This document shows, one piece after another, positions 1 to 7,269 of a stretch of DNA of 17,183 nt. Made by a program: the position numbers and the translations under genes. The stretch spans positions 1 through 17,183 of the forward strand of contig CAMDDU010000068.1 of assembly GCA_945892985.1 (NCBI GenBank), written 5' to 3'. The DNA is from CAITSH01 sp945892985. Lineage in GTDB: Bacteria; Pseudomonadota; Gammaproteobacteria; Burkholderiales; SG8-39. Each line of letters starts with the position of its first letter. The first letter of the stretch is position 1. The notes below the pieces were generated by a model. It saw nothing but the letters and a program-made list of their open reading frames with translations, did not search any database and had not been told where the DNA came from.

Positions 1-280
1 ACGGATCGTAGCCTTGGTAGGCTTTTACCCCACCAACTAGCTAATCCGATATCGGCCGCTCCAATAGCGCGAGGTCTTGCGATCCCCCGCTTTCACCCGT
101 AGGTCGTATGCGGTATTAATCCGGCTTTCGCCGGGCTATCCCCCACTACTGGGTACGTTCCGATATATTACTCACCCGTTCGCCACTCTACTCAGGAGTT
201 GCCCCCCTTTCGCGTTCGACTTGCATGTGTAAGGCATGCCGCCAGCGTTCAATCTGAGCCAGGATCAAACTCTTCAGTTC
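1..280 (-). rRNA. rrs: 16S ribosomal RNA, 5' part (runs off window)
   Basis: The reverse complement contains the universal 16S start (GAGTTTGATCCTGGCTCAG at about 254-272), then GCGGCATGCCTTACACATGC, a form common in Betaproteobacteria. The mature 5' end is placed near 280 by comparison with the known E. coli end. Only the first ~280 nt are present; the rest of the rRNA operon lies left of the window. The leader with a boxA and an upstream tRNA-fMet are described separately. Confidence 0.97.
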
Positions 281-469
281 AATCACTGTATAAAACAGAC
301 CCTTGCGGATCTTTCGCTCAACATTACTCAAAGCAATCTCAGAGTTATTACTAACCTTGAAAATTACTTAAAAGATATGAGCACTACGATATTTTGAGTA
401 TCACGATTTGCGACGAATCGCGCATCATGCTGCCCTACCGAGTGCCCACACCTATCGGCTGTTCAATTT

Positions 470-479
470 TTAAAGAGCG
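470..479 (-). promoter_or_regulatory. rRNA leader boxA antitermination site
   Basis: The minus strand reads CGCTCTTTAA, matching the boxA consensus (TGCTCTTTAA) bound by NusB/S10 in rRNA antitermination. It lies about 190 nt upstream of the 16S 5' end. The following leader sequence (about 440-470) resembles Burkholderiales rRNA leaders. It supports transcription entering 16S from the tRNA-fMet side. Confidence 0.75.
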
Positions 480-571
480 TTTCCGAGGGGCCTTAGCTTC
501 CTTGGAACAGTCCGAGAGAAGTATCTCGAACAACTGAAACATTTTCCTGCTTTACTGCCAACTACTCTTGC

Positions 572-648
<77 letters not shown>

Positions 649-665
649 TCCGTTACAGAGGCCGG

Positions 666-695
666 ATTATGACAGGGTTTTTAGAACCTTGTCAA
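666..695 (-). promoter_or_regulatory. Strong sigma-70 promoter for tRNA-fMet and probably the rrn operon
   Basis: The minus strand carries TTGACA (690-695), an 18-nt spacer, and CATAAT (666-671). This puts a start site near 659, about ten bases before the tRNA 5' end. Sequence just upstream of the -35 (GAAATTAAG) is AT-rich and could act as an UP element. No equally good promoter is visible between the tRNA and the 16S leader. Confidence 0.65.
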
Positions 696-749
696 CAACC
701 TAACCTGCTTAATTTCAGACAGAACCCAGATGATGCCTGACCAAACCCG

Positions 750-783
750 GGCAAATTTCGCTACTGCTTTTCAGAAATTTGCC
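750..783 (-). repeat. 10-bp inverted repeat after the ABC operon
   Basis: GGCAAATTTC (750-759) and GAAATTTGCC (774-783) are perfect inverted repeats around a 14-nt loop, between the permease stop and the tRNA-fMet promoter. On the minus strand it is followed by CGGGTTTGG rather than a clear U-run, so it may be a weak or Rho-assisted terminator. I see nothing else clear in the rest of 696-934. Confidence 0.45.
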
Positions 784-934
784 TCAACAACCAAGACCGC
801 GACTATAGCAAGGTTTTGCCACCTTCGCCAGCCTTTCTTGCAAATTATTTGGAGGGGAACGCCGAAAATAGAACTTCTCCAATAAAAACAAACCACATTG
901 CGTTCTTCATTTGTTCAGCTGACGCGCCACACAT

Positions 935-1798
935 TCACAGGCGCTCGGTTTCGCCGCTCTTTGGTTGCCAGACCATGAGGCGCTTCTCTGCTATACCGAC
1001 GGCCCAGTCGAGCACCAGCGCAAAGGCCGTCAACAGCAGTATCCCGGCGAATACGGTGTTGATGTCGAACACCCCCTCCGCCTGGTGTATGAGATAGCCC
1101 ACACCCGCGGCAGAGCCCAGGTACTCTCCCACCACCGCGCCCACAAACGCGAGACCCACCGCGTTATGAAGGCTCGCGAACACCCAGCTCATCGCACTCG
1201 GGAGATAGACGTGGCGCAGCAGTTGTCGCTGCGATGCACCCAACATGCGCGCATTCGCAAGCACCACCGGGCTCACCTCTTTCACGCCTTGGTAGACGTT
1301 GAAAAACACGATGAAAAACACCAGCGTCACGCCAAGCGCAACCTTCGATGAAATACCCAGGCCAAACCAGACAAAAAATATCGGCGCCAGTATCACGCGC
1401 GGCATGGCGTTCATCGCCTTGATATAGGGATCGAATATGGCCGATGCCATTGGCGATAATGCCAGCCAAAGACCGACCAGCACCCCCGCCACCGTTCCAA
1501 TGAAGAACGCCAGCATCGTCTCTACCAGGGTGATCCACAAATGCGCGTAAATCTCCCCGCCATAAAACCAATCCCACAGCCGTGACATCACTTTCAACGG
1601 CTCACCGAAAAAGAACGCTGCCTTGTTATTGTCGTCAAAATAAATCGGCGGCAGCAATGTCGGACTGGTGAACACATGCCACAACCCAAACGCCACCACC
1701 AGCACCAAAGCCTGCCAGTAACCCAGATTGCCGTAACGTGGTGCAATCCTCGACCACAGCGACAGGCGCACTTTGCTATTTTTGCTGTTGCTGGACAT
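935..1798 (-). CDS. ABC transporter permease, NitT/TauT (SsuC/TauC) type
   Basis: 287-aa inner-membrane protein, the usual length for this family, with about six hydrophobic segments (roughly residues 29-47, 88-112, 133-147, 153-170, 205-225, 248-268). The cytoplasmic EAA loop that contacts the ATPase is visible around residues 187-200 (LGASQRQLLRHVYLPSA). It would form the channel of an importer together with the ATPase and binding protein upstream. The ATG overlaps the end of the ATPase gene by 23 bp, which suggests translational coupling. The substrate is not readable from the permease; NitT/TauT systems carry nitrate, sulfonates, pyrimidine precursors or aromatic and dicarboxylic acids. 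The nearby CoA-transferase and lyase genes make a carboxylic acid a reasonable guess. Confidence 0.92.
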   Translation of the reverse strand: MSSNSKNSKVRLSLWSRIAPRYGNLGYWQALVLVVAFGLWHVFTSPTLLPPIYFDDNNKAAFFFGEPLKVMSRLWDWFYGGEIYAHLWITLVETMLAFFIGTVAGVLVGLWLALSPMASAIFDPYIKAMNAMPRVILAPIFFVWFGLGISSKVALGVTLVFFIVFFNVYQGVKEVSPVVLANARMLGASQRQLLRHVYLPSAMSWVFASLHNAVGLAFVGAVVGEYLGSAAGVGYLIHQAEGVFDINTVFAGILLLTAFALVLDWAVGIAEKRLMVWQPKSGETERL

Positions 1799-2582
1799 AG
1801 CCTTTGAGAACCTCGTCCTTCATCGCGCGCCAAATCTGCGAATGTAATTCGATAAACCGCGGTGTCATGCGAATTTCAGACACATCACGGGGTCGCGGCA
1901 GGTCGATGATGTAGTCACCAATGGGGTGCGTCTCCGGCCCGGCCGAGAGCACCACAACACGATCCGATAATGCGATCGCCTCATCCAGGTCATGCGTGAT
2001 AAACACCACCGACTTGCGGTCCGCCTGCCACAAATCGAGCAATTCGTTCTCCATCAATTGCCGCGTCTGCACATCCAGCGCCGAGAACGGCTCATCCATC
2101 AGGATAATCTGCGGATCCATGATCAGCGTCTGCGCCAAGGACACGCGCTTTCTCTGGCCTCCCGAAAGCTGATGCGGGTAGCGGTGACCAAAACCGCCAA
2201 GCCCGACACGGCGCAGCCAGTCATTGGCCCGCTCCAGCGCCTCGACGCGCGCCACGCCACGAAACTCCAAGCCCGCCGTCACGTTATCGAGCGCCGTGCG
2301 CCAGGGCATCAGCGCCTCGGATTGAAACAGATAGCCGGCGTGCGAATTGATTCCCGTCAACAGCTCACCGAACACCCGCACCGATCCCGAAGAGGGCAGC
2401 AACAAACCGGCGGCCACATTCAGCAAGGTTGACTTGCCGCAGCCCGTGGGCCCCACCACCGAAACGAACTCCCCCGCCTGCACCCTCAGCGTGGTGTCCA
2501 GCATGGCCGTGTAGCGCTGCGAGTCGTCGTCGCGCGATATGAAGGTACAGGTGATGCTCTCGAGCTCGAGTGCGGCGGTCAT
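1776..2582 (-). CDS. ABC transporter ATP-binding protein, NitT/TauT (SsuB/TauB) type
   Basis: 268 aa with all nucleotide-binding motifs: Walker A GPTGCGKST (44-52), Q-loop Q87, signature LSGGQRKR (139-146), Walker B IILMDEP (159-165), D-loop SALD (167-170) and the switch His197 (ITHD). It energises import through the permease encoded directly downstream, which it overlaps. No convincing Shine-Dalgarno precedes the ATG at 2582, so the exact start is less sure than the identity; the family N-terminus (ALELESITCTF) fits this start. The gap to the binding-protein gene upstream is 109 bp. The variant 'GGQRKR' for the more usual 'GGMRQR' is still functional-looking. Confidence 0.94.
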   Translation of the reverse strand: MTAALELESITCTFISRDDDSQRYTAMLDTTLRVQAGEFVSVVGPTGCGKSTLLNVAAGLLLPSSGSVRVFGELLTGINSHAGYLFQSEALMPWRTALDNVTAGLEFRGVARVEALERANDWLRRVGLGGFGHRYPHQLSGGQRKRVSLAQTLIMDPQIILMDEPFSALDVQTRQLMENELLDLWQADRKSVVFITHDLDEAIALSDRVVVLSAGPETHPIGDYIIDLPRPRDVSEIRMTPRFIELHSQIWRAMKDEVLKGYVQQQQK

Positions 2583-2691
2583 AAGTCATTCAGCGAAGAG
2601 TTGTTGCGCGGTGCACCGAGCCACATGCCGGCTGCCCCGCCGCATGAGACCGTTACTTGGGCCGCCTTTATGACGGGCCCGGATGCCCGCG

Positions 2692-3714
2692 TCATTTGTA
2701 CTTGGCCTGCGCCTTTTTGACAAAGTCGTTGGTGAAGGTTTCGTTGAGCTTGATCTCTTCAGCCTTGATGGCCGGATTACCGGCCGCAAGAACATTGAGC
2801 ATCGCCTTCGCTCCGACGGCCGAAATCGTGCCGTCAGGCGAGAATGCCTCCTTCACCTTGTCGAATGCAAACAGGTAAAGCGCGCTGTCGCCCAGCAGAT
2901 AGGCCGGTGGCACCACCTTGAGGACATCGGTGGCACTCGCCTGCGCCAGCCACTTGTCGGCGCGCACGATGGCGTTGGTCAGTGCCTGGACAGTGTTGGG
3001 ATTTTCCTTCACGTACTTGGTCGACGCATACAGGCTCGCCGCCGGCAGTTCGCCACCAAAGGTTGCCACCGTCCCCTTGACGGTGCGCCAGTCGGCGATG
3101 ATTTTCACGTCGCCATCGAGCTCCAGCTTGGTCATGATGGGATCAATATTCGAGATCGCGTCAATCTGCCCGCTCTTCATCGCCGCCACACCACCTGAAC
3201 CGGTACCCACGCCTATGATTGAAACATCGGACGGCTTGAGCCCCTCCTTGGCGATAAACATGTTGAACAACAGGTTGGTCGACGATCCGGGCGCCGAGAC
3301 GCCTATCTTCAGCCCCTTCAGGTCTTTGGGCGACTTATAGCTCGCCGCCTTCGCCTTGGAGATACCCACCGCAATCTGTGGCAGACGCCCCATTTGCACG
3401 AATGCAATCATGGACTGCTTTTTTGCCTGCATGTTGATGGTGTGCTCAAAGGCACCCGACACAACATCGGCGCTGCCGCCGACAACCGCCTGCAAGGCCT
3501 GCGACCCTCCGGCAAAGTCGCTGACCTTGACGTTGAGGCCTTCGTCCTTGAAATATCCTTTTTGCTCCGCGATGGTCAGTGGCAGGTAATACAGGCCGGC
3601 CTTGCCGCCGACGGAAATATGCACATCCTTTTTCTCGAGCGCCCCTTGGGCGCACACTGCGGCCGCGAACGTCGCCAATCCAAGAGAAAGCAAAGACCGC
3701 TTAAATACGTGCAT
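2692..3714 (-). CDS. ABC transporter periplasmic substrate-binding protein (NMT1/SsuA-like)
   Basis: 340 aa from the ATG at 3714. This start was preferred to an upstream in-frame ATG at 3798 because AAGGAGG (3719-3725) sits just before it and the protein then opens with a signal peptide (MHVFKRSLLSLG...AAAVCAQG, cleavage near residues 21-24). The mature protein has the SsuA/NMT1-like pattern: YYLPLTIAEQKGYFKDEGL near the N-terminus, a GGSQALQAVVGGSADVV segment, and KDLKGLKIGVSAPGS at the second lobe. It would capture the ligand for the downstream ATPase and permease genes. The ligand is unknown. A terminator-like hairpin about 140 bp upstream suggests the transporter has its own promoter. Confidence 0.92.
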   Translation of the reverse strand: MHVFKRSLLSLGLATFAAAVCAQGALEKKDVHISVGGKAGLYYLPLTIAEQKGYFKDEGLNVKVSDFAGGSQALQAVVGGSADVVSGAFEHTINMQAKKQSMIAFVQMGRLPQIAVGISKAKAASYKSPKDLKGLKIGVSAPGSSTNLLFNMFIAKEGLKPSDVSIIGVGTGSGGVAAMKSGQIDAISNIDPIMTKLELDGDVKIIADWRTVKGTVATFGGELPAASLYASTKYVKENPNTVQALTNAIVRADKWLAQASATDVLKVVPPAYLLGDSALYLFAFDKVKEAFSPDGTISAVGAKAMLNVLAAGNPAIKAEEIKLNETFTNDFVKKAQAKYK

Positions 3715-3850
3715 AAAACCTCCTTGTTGCCAGACATGATTTTCCGTGGCGATTCTACTGTCGCCCGCGCACCGGAATGGGTTCTCAAATCCTCCCATAG
3801 CGCCCCCGCCCCGTCAATCAGAAGCACACCAGAGAGTGAAAAAACTCTTT

Positions 3851-3881
3851 AAAAAATCGGGAGTTGTTTTATCCGACCCGA
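3851..3881 (-). terminator. Probable terminator after the HMG-CoA lyase gene
   Basis: Minus strand: TCGGG (3877-3881), a 15-nt loop, CCCGA (3857-3861), then six T. A second small stem follows (AGAGT-TTTTTC-ACTCT, about 3834-3849). The first stem is short with a large loop, so strength is uncertain. It lies in the 309-bp gap (3715-4023) between the lyase and the binding protein; apart from this and the low-complexity tract at 3978-4045, I see nothing decisive in that gap. Confidence 0.45.
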
Positions 3882-3977
3882 CACCGCAAAACAGTACGCC
3901 GAACGATCCTTCATCGATCAATCCAGCGCCATCGGCCCCGGGTTTTACCCTCGTTGTCAGCCGTTGCAACGCGTTGT

Positions 3978-4045
3978 CTTGGGTCCTTATGCCTTAGATC
4001 CTTATTGCCTTAGATCTTAGGTTTTAGGTTTTAAGTCTTAAGTCT
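3978..4045 (-). repeat. Degenerate short tandem repeats at the lyase 3' end
   Basis: On the minus strand 7-8-nt units ending CTAAG, CTTAA or CTAAA follow one another (gacttaa-gacttaa-aacctaa..., ...atctaag-gcaataag). The first two copies encode the last residues of the lyase (DLRLKT) and the rest lie beyond the stop codon. The tract contains stop codons in several frames. Confidence 0.6.
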
Positions 4046-4968
4046 TCGGCGAGCTCAGCGGGCCGCTGGTGCAGATCCGTGATCTTCCCCGCCTTCACCA
4101 CCTGCCCGGGAAGTTCGTGCCCGACAATTTCGCCCAGGCGGCGCGCCACGGCAAGCAAGCTGTCCAGATCGACACCGGTGTCATAGCCCATGGCCTGCAA
4201 CATGTGCACCACGTCCTCCGTGCAAACATTGCCAGTCGCCCCCGGCGCATAGGGACAGCCTCCCAGCCCGCCCAGACAGCCTTCAAAGCGCAGCACACCG
4301 ACATTGAGCCCGGCGAGAACGTTCGCCAAGCCCATGCCGCGCGTATTGTGAAAATGCAGCGCCACCTGCAAGCCAGGCCAGCGCTTGAGCACCTGCGCGC
4401 ACAAGGCTGCGACCTGCGCCGGATGCGCCATGCCGGTCGTGTCGGCCAGACAAATGCTATCCACGCCCATCTCGACATACTGGCGCACGAAATCCATCAC
4501 CCGCTCGACCGGCACGTCCCCCTCAAAGGGGCAACCGAAGCTGGTGGCCAGGGCGCCGTTGACCCGAACGCCACCGGCCTTGAGCACCGGCATCATGTCG
4601 ACAAATCCGGCGAACGAAGCACCGGTGGAACGGCGCATATTGGCGCGATTGTGCGTGTCGGACACCGAGGCGACCAAATTCACTTCATCGACTTGGGCCG
4701 CCACAGCCCGCTCGGCCCCCTGTGGATTGGCGATGAGCGCGACGTAATCAACATCAGGATTGCGCCTGATGCCAGCCATCACCTCGGCGGCATCACGCAG
4801 GTTGGGAATCGCCTTGGCCGACACAAACGAAGTCACTTCGATCTTGGCAAGTCCGGTCTGCGACAAGGCGTCGACCAGTTCAATCTTTCGTTCGGTCGGA
4901 ATCCACTGCGGCTCGATCTGCAGGCCGTCACGGGTAACCACTTCGTGGATATAAACGCGTTTGTTCAT
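4024..4968 (-). CDS. Hydroxymethylglutaryl-CoA lyase family protein
   Basis: 314 aa, normal for HMG-CoA lyases. The start at 4968 is preferred to an in-frame ATG at 5142 because that one lies inside the CoA-transferase gene, whereas 4968 has GAGGGG upstream and the family N-terminus (MNKRVYIHEVVTRDGLQ). Active-site elements are intact: R13-D14, VEVTSF (44-49), LADTTGM (174-180), HFH (205-207), and the catalytic loop GGLGGCPYAPGATGN (233-247) with Cys238. The family cleaves 3-hydroxy-3-methylglutaryl-CoA to acetyl-CoA and acetoacetate in a divalent-metal TIM barrel; some members use related hydroxyacyl-CoAs. It sits 61 bp after a CoA-transferase, which could supply the CoA ester. The C-terminal codons run into a low-complexity repeat, so the last residues may not be conserved. 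Confidence 0.92.
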   Translation of the reverse strand: MNKRVYIHEVVTRDGLQIEPQWIPTERKIELVDALSQTGLAKIEVTSFVSAKAIPNLRDAAEVMAGIRRNPDVDYVALIANPQGAERAVAAQVDEVNLVASVSDTHNRANMRRSTGASFAGFVDMMPVLKAGGVRVNGALATSFGCPFEGDVPVERVMDFVRQYVEMGVDSICLADTTGMAHPAQVAALCAQVLKRWPGLQVALHFHNTRGMGLANVLAGLNVGVLRFEGCLGGLGGCPYAPGATGNVCTEDVVHMLQAMGYDTGVDLDSLLAVARRLGEIVGHELPGQVVKAGKITDLHQRPAELAEDLRLKT

Positions 4969-5029
4969 GCGTGTTGCCCCCTCACCCACAATTCCACAAT
5001 TGCCGGCCACGATGGCCGGCTCATCGCAA

Positions 5030-6232
5030 CTAAATTGCCTTCCGCTCACGGAGCTTTGCAATGTGCTCGTCGCTATACCCGATACGGCGCAGGATCTCCT
5101 CCGTATGCTCGCCCAATTCCGGCCCCACCCAATCGGTGCCACCGGGCGTGTCCGACAGCTTTGGCACGATGCCCGGAAGCTTTAGCGGCGTGCCGTCCTT
5201 GAGCGTGTGCTGGCGGATCATGTCACGCGCAAGAAACTGCGGGTCCTTGACGATATCGGCGATGGAGAAAATCTTGCCGTTGGGCACCTGCGCGCCATCG
5301 AGCGCCTTGAGCACCGTATCGCGATCGTGTTGCGCCGCCCATTCACCGATTACCCGGTCGAGTTCGTCCGCGCGCTTGGCGCGGCCGGCATTGTCCGCGA
5401 GTGACGTATCGTCGGCGAGATCCTGTCGCCCGATCAGCGCCATGAGGCGCTTGAAAATGCTGTCGCCATTACCGGCAATAATCACATGCTGGTTGTCACG
5501 GGTGAGATAAGTGTTCGAAGGAACGATGCCGCTGAGGTTGGTGCCCGTTCTCTGGCGTATTTCGCCAAACATGTCGTAATCGGGCAGCGAACTCTCGAGC
5601 ATGTTGAACACCGCCTCATAGAGCGCGACATCCACCACCTGGCCTTTGCCGCCATTCATATTGCGGTGATGCAGCGCCATCATCGCGCCGACCACGCCAT
5701 GGAGCGAGGCGAGCGCATCGCCGATCGAAAGGTTCAAGCGCACCGGCGGCCGGTCGGGAAACCCGGTGAGAAAACGCATCCCGCCCATCGATTCGGCGAC
5801 CGCGCCAAACCCCGCCTGATCACGCATCGGACCGGTCTGGCCGAATCCGGACAGGCGCAACATCACAAGACCCGGATTGTCCCTGGACAGCGCCTCGTAG
5901 CCCAAACCCCATTTCTCCATGGTGCCCGGGCGAAAATTCTCAATCAGAATGTCCGCGTCCTTGGCCAGGCGGCGCACAATCTCCTGGCCCTCGGGCGTGC
6001 GCATGTTGGCCGTGACTGATTTCTTGTTGCGGCCCTGCAGGTACCACCACAAGGAAGTGCCATTGTGCAGGTGGCGCCAGCCGCGCAGCGGATCGCCGCC
6101 GGTGCTGTCTTCGGTTGCCGGCGGTTCGATCTTAATCACCTCGGCACCAAACTCCGCGAACGTCTTGCCCGCAAACGGCCCGGCGATAAGCTGCCCGAGC
6201 TCCAGAACCTTTACCCCCTCAAGCGGCTTCAT
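5030..6232 (-). CDS. CaiB/BaiF family (type III) CoA-transferase
   Basis: 400 aa, standard length. The N-terminal family pattern LEGVKVLELGQLIAGPFAG (4-22) and GAEVIKIEPP (29-38) is present, as are NFRPG (99-103) and SGFGQTGP (128-135). SIGDALASLHG gives the catalytic aspartate Asp172, which forms the acyl-anhydride/aspartyl-CoA intermediate. The enzyme moves CoA between two carboxylic acids, often from succinyl-CoA. The HMG-CoA-lyase-type gene downstream suggests a role like succinate-hydroxymethylglutarate CoA-transferase (SUGCT), but glutarate, itaconate or another diacid is equally possible. Its ATG overlaps the recR stop as ATGA, so it is probably translated by reinitiation from the recombination-repair operon. 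Confidence 0.93.
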   Translation of the reverse strand: MKPLEGVKVLELGQLIAGPFAGKTFAEFGAEVIKIEPPATEDSTGGDPLRGWRHLHNGTSLWWYLQGRNKKSVTANMRTPEGQEIVRRLAKDADILIENFRPGTMEKWGLGYEALSRDNPGLVMLRLSGFGQTGPMRDQAGFGAVAESMGGMRFLTGFPDRPPVRLNLSIGDALASLHGVVGAMMALHHRNMNGGKGQVVDVALYEAVFNMLESSLPDYDMFGEIRQRTGTNLSGIVPSNTYLTRDNQHVIIAGNGDSIFKRLMALIGRQDLADDTSLADNAGRAKRADELDRVIGEWAAQHDRDTVLKALDGAQVPNGKIFSIADIVKDPQFLARDMIRQHTLKDGTPLKLPGIVPKLSDTPGGTDWVGPELGEHTEEILRRIGYSDEHIAKLRERKAI

Positions 6233-6825
6233 GCCGGCCTCCTTTCAACGTAAGCCTGCGCCAGCGTGCCGGCGTCGACATATTCGAGTTCGCCGCCCAC
6301 CGGCACGCCACGCGCGATACGGCTGACCTTGAGCCCGTGCTTGCGCAACATCTCGCCAATGTAATGCGCGGTCGCCTCGCCCTCGTTGGTGAAGTTGGTG
6401 GCTATGACGACCTCCTTCACCAGGCCATCGGTGGCGCGCCGCTGCAGCAGGTCGAGACCGATTTCGCGCGGCCCTATGCCATCGAGCGGCGACAAACGCC
6501 CCATCAGGACAAAATACAGACCGCCGTACGCCATCGTCTGTTCCATCATCAACTGGTCGCCGGGCGTCTCCACCACGCACAACAGCGAGGGATCGCGCTT
6601 GGCGGACGCGCACACGGTGCACAAATCGTGCTCGGCGAAGGTGTGGCATTTCACGCAACGATGGATGGTCGACAGCGCATTGCCCAAAGCCGCCGAAAGG
6701 CGACGCGCACCCTCGTTGTCGTACTGCAGCAGGTGATATGCAATGCGCTGCGCCGACTTGGGGCCGACGCCTGGCAGGCAGCGCAATGCCTCAATCAGTT
6801 CGTCGAGGGAAGTGGGATTGGCCAT
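6229..6825 (-). CDS. recR: Recombination mediator protein RecR
   Basis: 198 aa, the usual length. Domains in order: helix-hairpin-helix (LPGVGPKSAQRIAYHLL, 17-33), a C4 zinc finger (Cys57, Cys60, Cys69, Cys72), a Toprim domain beginning near VVETPGD (84-90), and a C-terminal segment rich in Gly-Val (ARGVPVGGELEYVD). RecR with RecO/RecF loads RecA at gaps in the RecFOR pathway. It follows ybaB and dnaX in the conserved bacterial order. The stop codon overlaps the start of the CoA-transferase gene by 4 bp. A 77-bp spacer with strong inverted repeats separates it from ybaB. Confidence 0.98.
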   Translation of the reverse strand: MANPTSLDELIEALRCLPGVGPKSAQRIAYHLLQYDNEGARRLSAALGNALSTIHRCVKCHTFAEHDLCTVCASAKRDPSLLCVVETPGDQLMMEQTMAYGGLYFVLMGRLSPLDGIGPREIGLDLLQRRATDGLVKEVVIATNFTNEGEATAHYIGEMLRKHGLKVSRIARGVPVGGELEYVDAGTLAQAYVERRPA

Positions 6826-6845
6826 GAATTTTTCCGCGTGATACC

Positions 6846-6901
6846 GGCTGGAAACCCGCGCCAGGCGTGGCTTTCCAGCCTACAGTGGGGCTGGCGCCTG
6901 G
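6846..6901 (-). repeat. Competing hairpins between ybaB and recR
   Basis: GGCTGGAAA (6846-6854) and TTTCCAGCC (6872-6880) form a perfect 9-bp stem; inside it GCCA-GGCG-TGGC (6860-6871) forms a second stem. The segment GCCAGGCG (6860-6867) can alternatively pair with CGCCTGGC (6894-6901), excluding the inner stem. There is no U-run, so it is more likely an mRNA processing/stability or attenuation element than a terminator. Confidence 0.55.
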
Positions 6902-6902
6902 C

Positions 6903-7229
6903 CTAAAACGGCATCTTAAAGCCCGGCGGCAACGGCAGGCCGGACGTCATGCCGGACATTTTTTCATTCACCATGACCTCAACCTTGCGCACCGCATCGT
7001 TCATCGCCGTGGTGATCAGGTCTTCGAGCATTTCGCGGTCATCGCCCATCACCGACGGATCGATGCTGACGCGCCGCACCTCGTGCTTGCATGTCATGGT
7101 CACCTTGATCATGCCGGCGCCCGCCTGACCCTCGACCTCAAGGGTGGCAAGCTGATCCTGCATGCGCTTCATGTTTTCCTGCATTTGCTGGGCCTGTTTC
7201 ATCAGACCGGCCAACTGACCCTTCATCAT
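6903..7229 (-). CDS. ybaB: YbaB/EbfC family nucleoid-associated protein
   Basis: 108 aa, typical for the family. The N-terminal helix is rich in Gln and Met (QLAGLMKQAQQMQENMKRMQDQL), followed by a short beta region (IKVTMTCKHEVRRVSIDPS) and the conserved C-terminal helix with LIVAAMNDA-like sequence (LEDLITTAMNDAVRKVEV, about 69-86). EbfC forms a dimer that binds DNA with low specificity and coats the nucleoid. It lies 40 bp after dnaX and before recR, the classic arrangement. Two adjacent Met codons leave the exact first residue ambiguous by one. Confidence 0.97.
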   Translation of the reverse strand: MMKGQLAGLMKQAQQMQENMKRMQDQLATLEVEGQAGAGMIKVTMTCKHEVRRVSIDPSVMGDDREMLEDLITTAMNDAVRKVEVMVNEKMSGMTSGLPLPPGFKMPF

Positions 7230-7269
7230 TTTCTGACTCCTGTAAGCGCGCTCAATGCGCCATGAAGAA

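Noticed and set aside
480..570. Second rrn promoter between tRNA-fMet and the 16S leader
   Set aside because: No pair of -35/-10 boxes with acceptable spacing could be found on the minus strand here.
4069..5202. 377-codon plus-strand open frame opposite the HMG-CoA lyase and CoA-transferase genes
   Set aside because: The minus strand encodes clearly recognisable enzymes with intact active sites; the plus frame has no motif and arises from GC-rich codon bias.
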